Assembly (NCBI GenBank): GCA_964482535.1
Contig: CAYZXU010000087.1
Span: 1 to 10,084 of the forward strand
Length of the DNA: 10,084 nt
From: CAYZXU01 sp964482535
GTDB lineage: Bacteria; Desulfobacterota; Desulfobacteria; Desulfobacterales; BuS5
Direction of reading: 5' to 3'
Part shown: in pieces, positions 5,755-10,084 of the stretch
Numbering within the stretch: position 1 is the stretch's first letter
Layout: the number at the start of each line of letters is the position of its first letter
Program-made: the position numbers and the translations under genes
The notes under the pieces: generated by a model
What the model was told of the DNA's origin: nothing
Databases searched by the model: none
Seen by the model: only the letters and a program-made list of their open reading frames with translations

Positions 5755-7015
5755 CTTTCATATCCTCTGGCAGGCTGCCCTCAAACTTATCTCCTCTCAT
5801 AATATCTTCAATGGCGGTTTTAACATCAGAGCCTTTTTTCTTAAGCTTGGATTTTATCTCCAAATCGTTGGGATAATGCTGAACTTTCTTTTTCTTATAG
5901 ATTGAAATACTGTTTTTCAGCTCTCCGGAAGAAGCATCAAATGAATTGTTGAAACTGATACCAACTACCTGTGTAAGGTCTGCGTTTATATTGATTTTAA
6001 ATGTTCCGCTCGTTTCTGCGCTTATGTCTATGCTGAAAGAATCAACCACGTTAAAAGGGAGATGCGCTTTAATGCTTGAGGGAAGGTCAATTTTAAGTGT
6101 TTTATTGCCCCATCTGAAATTAAATTTTAGAAAATCAAAATTTAAAGCCTGAGCAGGTTTTTCAGGTATTTTGGAGCCTTTTGTATAAGACTTTGCTTTT
6201 TCTTCAGGCAAAGGAAATAATTCAGGATCGAGTATAACGTCGGTTTTATAAACTTCCCGCAATGCTTTCATTATGCTTTCATTTTCGGCCTTTGTTTTGG
6301 CTTGGGAAAATAATGATCGTACTTTCCACTTTTCTCCTTTTGCGGCAGCCTCTTTGGCCTCTTCATAAAAACGGTCCCGGCGCATGGAAAGTATGTCAGA
6401 GTCTCCTGTTTTTGGGTCACGGCGCACAGTCTCTTTTGAAAAATTTTGCATAGTATGCGTCAATTCATGGGCCATCAGTTTTTTGCCTGATTGCGCAGAA
6501 AAATTATACTCTCCGGAATTAAAAAAAATATCGTTTCCAAGGGTAAATGCCCTGGCATTGATAGCAGAGGAAGCATCCGCAGCCTGCCTTCCCTCATGAA
6601 TTCTGATACTGCCGAAATTTTGATTAAAGCGGGATTCAAAGTAGTCTTTTTCAGTGGTGCCCAAGCCTCGGCCATGCCCGTCCATAGTTAAAACAGAGGA
6701 GGAAACATCTTTGTTCAATTGCCTGGCGCCTCCGGAGTATGATTTTGCACAGATCCGGTCGGATGTTTCTGAAATTGAAATGTCTTTTTGCGAACCATTC
6801 ACAACAACATCTGCAACGCGATCTGCTTCCAGTTCTTCCGGGTCTGAAGGCGCTCCAATTTTCAGCTTTGCTTTGAGTCCTGGCATGTGCAGCAAAGATC
6901 TGAAAAAATATGAATCCTGGGAACTGAAATTAAAGGAATTATCAGCACTGTTAGATGTGTTGGTATATGTGCTGGTTTTTTTCTTTTTTCCGGATTTTTC
7001 CGCAAAACTTTTCAT
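5567..7015 (-). CDS. DUF4157 (eCIS-core) protein with HELTH metallopeptidase motif and unknown C-terminal domain
   Basis: The product is 482 aa. Residues 1-35 are rich in K, S, T and N. LKIGAPSDPEELEADRVAD (51-69) is the motif that commonly precedes the core in this family. The DUF4157 core spans about 118-190: FESRFNQNFGSIRIHEG, ARAFTLGNDIFFNSGEY and AHELTH, with H183, E184 and H187 as a zinc-binding HExxH pattern. Residues 205-255 are charged helix. Residues 290-375 have alternating polar and apolar strands, residues 395-445 are helical, and the end is aromatic (GGFKWFF). AGAGGT lies 8 nt before ATG 7015 on the - strand as AGAGGT. DUF4157 proteins are linked to extracellular contractile injection systems as cargo or processing factors. 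It follows the DUF6519 gene by 25 nt, so it is co-transcribed. The C-terminal half is not recognised and may be the effector part. No signal peptide is seen. Confidence 0.88.
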   Translation of the reverse strand: MKSFAEKSGKKKKTSTYTNTSNSADNSFNFSSQDSYFFRSLLHMPGLKAKLKIGAPSDPEELEADRVADVVVNGSQKDISISETSDRICAKSYSGGARQLNKDVSSSVLTMDGHGRGLGTTEKDYFESRFNQNFGSIRIHEGRQAADASSAINARAFTLGNDIFFNSGEYNFSAQSGKKLMAHELTHTMQNFSKETVRRDPKTGDSDILSMRRDRFYEEAKEAAAKGEKWKVRSLFSQAKTKAENESIMKALREVYKTDVILDPELFPLPEEKAKSYTKGSKIPEKPAQALNFDFLKFNFRWGNKTLKIDLPSSIKAHLPFNVVDSFSIDISAETSGTFKININADLTQVVGISFNNSFDASSGELKNSISIYKKKKVQHYPNDLEIKSKLKKKGSDVKTAIEDIMRGDKFEGSLPEDMKGIEKTKNLISAIADLYEAIDDIKVEEVKQYEFYFGTTVPLYEPEDNDMFNVPRIEGGFKWFF

Positions 7016-7040
7016 TGCATCATACCTCTATCAATTATTT

Positions 7041-9266
7041 TTATTTGACGACTAATTTTATAAACGGAGGGGTGGATATCTGCTCGCGCCCTTCAGGAGT
7101 GATTGAGATATCTTCTTCTTGGATTATTAATGTTCCAATGCAGACCTGTCCGTTATTCGGTTTCAGCACACCGGGATAAAGGGAATATTTTGCCCAGACG
7201 CTGTCATGTGATTCAATTATTTCAGGTCCGGCATAGCCAATTTCAGTTTCAGCCAGTTCTAAAACGGTGGCGGCGACTCCGTACTCTGCTGCTCTGGCTT
7301 TATCTGCAGCAACATCTTTGGCCACAACATTTAATGCTTTTGCCAGGCCGGATTTGGCGAATCTGCCGTTTGAGGTTACAGGAAGCATTCCTGAAGAAAA
7401 GTTTGCCAGTGAATATGATATTCTTTTTGATGATGAAAAAATGGCATCCGAAGTTTTGGAAGGATCGATATAAGCCTGGCACAGCAGCTTAAGGTTTTTG
7501 CCATCCGGATAGATATAAATCGGCAGCTTAAAAGATTGAACCGATTCTGGTTCAAAAAAATCATTACTGTCAAAGACCGCTTCTTTTCCGTCTATTTTGC
7601 TGATATCAAAATCAGCAGATGCATTCAGAATATGAAAAATAGTAACAGGATCGTTTGTAAAAGTTTTTATTTCATCAATGGGTTTATTAAATACAACCTC
7701 GCCGATATCATATTTTTCCTTTAACACCTCTGTTATCACGGTTGAGCTTTTAAACTTGAAAAATTGAGAAAAATTTACAGTACAAGAAGCCGGCATTGCA
7801 TCTATCCACAGGCCGCCCATGCCGTCTATGATAGTCCCGCCATAATCTTCAACAGAAATTTTTAGTCTGCTTCTAACTATTGCTCCCGGCTTTTTGGGAA
7901 TCATACCTGCCACAACACCCCTTCCCCAAAGAGCAAGGCGCTCCTGTTTTTGTTTTATCTTCTCCTTTAATGTCTCAATATCAGCTTCGCATGCAGATAC
8001 TCTATTGCCAAGGGCACTGTCTTTATTTTTTAAACTTTCTATTTCATCGGCAACGGTTGTATCCGCAACGGAGCCTGCCACGTCTGTTGAATCAATATTG
8101 GTTAAGGATGGGAAAGAGTAGCTTTGTTTTGTGAGCATGGCCGGTGGTTTGCCGGGTTCTTTTTCAGCAAGCGCCAGGTAATGATGCTGATAACCGTTCG
8201 GCTTTGAGTTGTTCAGCACAACAGCCCCTTTTTCATACAGATCTTCACGAAGTCTGATCTGCCAGTAATCCCCCACATATAACAGGGCAGTATCTATGGT
8301 TAAATCTATCAGGATTGACCCAAGATTTATGCTCAAAACATCGTTGGAAGCATTATAATTTATATGTCCCCCAATTATACGTCCAAGGCTTTTATCCAAG
8401 GTTATTTCATTATTATAAAACTCGGATGACAGGCTGCCCTGTTTGAGTATGCCGCCTGCAATCTGGTTGAATTGAAGCACAGCATACCCGTCCCATCTTC
8501 TCACCATGGGTAAGCCACCAGGATTATCTGAAGTATTTCTGGTAAGCTTTGGCTTTAGAAGGTTGCATCCCTCAAACTGACTTCCGTATTGATTTTCTGT
8601 TTTTGTATCAAAAAATTCATACACCCGATTTCCGGCGATAAAATCTTTAGGCCATGCATTAACAGCATGTTGCTCGGCTCCGTTTTCAAATGACCATTTG
8701 ATGGTTACCTGTTTTTCTGAATATGATACGCTATGAATTTCAAGCCTGAACAGTCCATTGGAAACATCGCTTTCTATGCCAGCCGTACAGGTGGAGCCGC
8801 CTGTGGATTGCAGTTTATTAAAATCTGATTTTTTTATCCATCGGGACTGCACAATATTTTTGTTTCTCGTGCAGGTATCAGCGCCATATAATCCAGGGTC
8901 ACAGATCGAATCATCCTCGAGAGCAGTTATTTCCCTTTCAAATATATCAGCATAAATAATTAGAGGCTGAGTTGCGGGAATAGATGGAAGGCAGGAAAGA
9001 AGCGGGACTGTATTTTTAAGCTCTATCCTTTTGCCCTTTGCATACATTATTCCCTTTGAAATTGTTCCGGCAGAGTCAACACTGACACCATTGTTTTTTG
9101 GCAGCCCGGAGCCGACAACATCGGCAAGGCTTGTTTGCAGAGACTCTTTAGCAATATCAACCTGCTCGTTCCAGTCAGCGTCAAGCAGCATTCTTCCCTG
9201 CTGCAGATATACACCGTTATACTGTTTATCTTTGTTAAAACTATTATTTGAAATTTGTGTTTTCAC
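7041..9266 (-). CDS. DUF6519-type protein of a phage-tail-like / eCIS-like cluster
   Basis: The product is 741 aa. The N-terminus has YNGVYLQQGRMLLDADWNEQ (residues 16-35), the hallmark of DUF6519 proteins. It is followed by FEREITALEDDSICDP (109-124) and GADTCTRNKNIVQ (128-140), then GLFRLEIHSV (171-180), IKWSFENGA (189-197) and VRRWDGYAVLQF (255-266), all in the order usual for the family. Residues about 404-444 form a predicted coiled coil (EIESLKNKDSALGNRV and ADIETLKEKIKQKQERL) that divides the protein into an N-terminal family domain and an unassigned C-terminal half. The start is GTG 9266, with AGGGGA at 9271-9276 on the - strand 4 nt upstream. An ATG at 9271 meets TGA two codons later. 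It lies 32 nt after the upstream partial gene and 25 nt before the DUF4157 gene. I infer a structural or baseplate-associated protein. Its biochemical role is unknown. Confidence 0.87.
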   Translation of the reverse strand: MKTQISNNSFNKDKQYNGVYLQQGRMLLDADWNEQVDIAKESLQTSLADVVGSGLPKNNGVSVDSAGTISKGIMYAKGKRIELKNTVPLLSCLPSIPATQPLIIYADIFEREITALEDDSICDPGLYGADTCTRNKNIVQSRWIKKSDFNKLQSTGGSTCTAGIESDVSNGLFRLEIHSVSYSEKQVTIKWSFENGAEQHAVNAWPKDFIAGNRVYEFFDTKTENQYGSQFEGCNLLKPKLTRNTSDNPGGLPMVRRWDGYAVLQFNQIAGGILKQGSLSSEFYNNEITLDKSLGRIIGGHINYNASNDVLSINLGSILIDLTIDTALLYVGDYWQIRLREDLYEKGAVVLNNSKPNGYQHHYLALAEKEPGKPPAMLTKQSYSFPSLTNIDSTDVAGSVADTTVADEIESLKNKDSALGNRVSACEADIETLKEKIKQKQERLALWGRGVVAGMIPKKPGAIVRSRLKISVEDYGGTIIDGMGGLWIDAMPASCTVNFSQFFKFKSSTVITEVLKEKYDIGEVVFNKPIDEIKTFTNDPVTIFHILNASADFDISKIDGKEAVFDSNDFFEPESVQSFKLPIYIYPDGKNLKLLCQAYIDPSKTSDAIFSSSKRISYSLANFSSGMLPVTSNGRFAKSGLAKALNVVAKDVAADKARAAEYGVAATVLELAETEIGYAGPEIIESHDSVWAKYSLYPGVLKPNNGQVCIGTLIIQEEDISITPEGREQISTPPFIKLVVK

Positions 9267-9298
9267 AGCATCCCCTATAACTATATCAATATCTATTT

Positions 9299-10084
9299 TT
9301 ATTTTTTAAATTCATCCTGCAGCATGGGGTCTTCAATAACTGCCGTTTTTATGCCTATGGGTAAAAAGTCTTTTATTTTTTGTTTCACGGCAGCAAATTT
9401 CCGGCTGTAAAACATATGATTATAACATCCAAGCACTCCCAGATTTTCTGCTCCGGACTCCACAAAATCCGATGAACCCCGGATAATAACTCCGTATCCG
9501 GCTAATCCCCATTCAATTTCATAAAAGAGTGTTTTTTCTGAAGCTACGGATTGTTCGTCGTACTGTAAATCGGCTGTCTGTTTTAACCCGCGAAAGCCCG
9601 GCGCAAGAACTGAATATCTGATAAAGCCGGCAACCGATTTGTTTATGTTGTCCTTGTCTCTAATAACTTCTAAGGCAGTGATTATTGAATCACTTGCAAG
9701 CAGGCAGTCACAAAATATTCTTTTTGATACCGTGGCATGTTCAAGGCGTATGGTTCCTTTTAAACACTGAATGTTTTTTACAAGGGAATCGTACACCTCG
9801 CAAACCGGTTCAATTCCGTTTCCGGTGACTGTAACAGATGGCACAGCGCTTTTTTTAAGAATAAGGTTTCCTTTTCTTACTTCCATGTTGTGTTTACAGA
9901 CGATGCCATCCAGCGTTACATCGCAATCTTCAGTTGTTATTCGGTATTGAATATATACCGGATTTCCTGTTTTACTGCGAATCGTTATTTTATCCCGTGA
10001 ATCCTTTTGTTTATCCCTGCAAACTATTAGATGATTATCTTCAAAACCCTCGTCTATCCATTCCTTCTTCCAGTTTCGATAGTT
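9299..10084 (-). CDS. Phage-tail-like cluster protein with repetitive beta structure, C-terminal part (5' end outside window)
   Basis: The frame is open to the window edge, with 261 residues visible. The ATG at 9886 is internal, since in-frame sequence such as VYIQYRITTEDCDVTLDG continues upstream. Residues roughly 50-160 of the visible part are short V/I/L/C-rich strands (GTIRLEHATVSKRIFCDCLLASDSII), like the turns of a beta-helix. The later segment has FIRYSVLAPGF, GLAGYGVI and ESGAENLGVLGCYN. It ends with a FAAVKQKIKDFLPIGIKTAVI stretch. This layout matches my memory of large proteins that precede DUF6519 genes in phage-tail-like or eCIS-like clusters, where the ending reads roughly 'GCVRYS..PPGS ... 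GYAQL ... LRxxLDEYLPFGLEAGI'. That match is from recall and not from a search. It is probably the first gene visible of the operon leading to DUF6519 and DUF4157. Confidence 0.68.
   Translation of the reverse strand, partial: NYRNWKKEWIDEGFEDNHLIVCRDKQKDSRDKITIRSKTGNPVYIQYRITTEDCDVTLDGIVCKHNMEVRKGNLILKKSAVPSVTVTGNGIEPVCEVYDSLVKNIQCLKGTIRLEHATVSKRIFCDCLLASDSIITALEVIRDKDNINKSVAGFIRYSVLAPGFRGLKQTADLQYDEQSVASEKTLFYEIEWGLAGYGVIIRGSSDFVESGAENLGVLGCYNHMFYSRKFAAVKQKIKDFLPIGIKTAVIEDPMLQDEFKK

Noticed and set aside
9884..9886. ATG as the start of the last - strand gene
   Set aside because: In-frame protein-like sequence continues without a stop to 10084, and no good Shine-Dalgarno precedes this ATG.

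Overview
The window looks like a draft-assembly contig of an AT-rich, Gram-negative, probably Desulfobacterota (sulfate-reducer-like) genome. This rests on a three-gene envelope module (RND/MMPL permease, DUF1329, DUF1302) common in that group and in pseudomonads, with signal peptides and an outer-membrane barrel. A run of exactly 100 Ns marks a scaffold gap. The lineage call is tentative, since no rRNA or housekeeping gene is present.

Left part (1-4608, + strand): the C-terminal two thirds of an RND-superfamily exporter (cut by the window edge), then a secreted DUF1329 protein, then a DUF1302 outer-membrane barrel protein whose gene is interrupted by the N gap. A strong intrinsic terminator closes this operon. 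Together they look like an inner-membrane pump, a periplasmic or outer-membrane carrier and a barrel, probably for a hydrophobic or lipid-like substrate. The substrate cannot be read from the sequence.

Middle part (4609-5559): this stretch holds a decayed 3' fragment of a DUF4157-type gene on the - strand, a promoter with a repeated 10-bp element, a frameshifted small ORF remnant, and an intact type II toxin-antitoxin pair (antitoxin 5073-5300, RelE-like toxin 5293-5559) on the + strand. The fragment is a second, roughly 90% identical copy of the 3' end of the intact DUF4157 gene lying just to the right. The toxin-antitoxin unit therefore sits exactly between two direct repeats of about 200 bp.

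Right part (5567-10084, - strand, read right to left): the C-terminal part of a protein that resembles a family from phage-tail-like clusters (window-truncated), then a 741-aa DUF6519-type protein, then a 482-aa DUF4157 (eCIS-core) protein with an HELTH zinc-protease motif. This is the end of what is probably an extracellular contractile injection system or related phage-tail-like locus. The DUF4157 protein is the best candidate for an associated effector or a loading/processing factor. No sheath, tube, baseplate or ATPase gene lies inside the window, so the assignment of the locus rests on these three accessory families.
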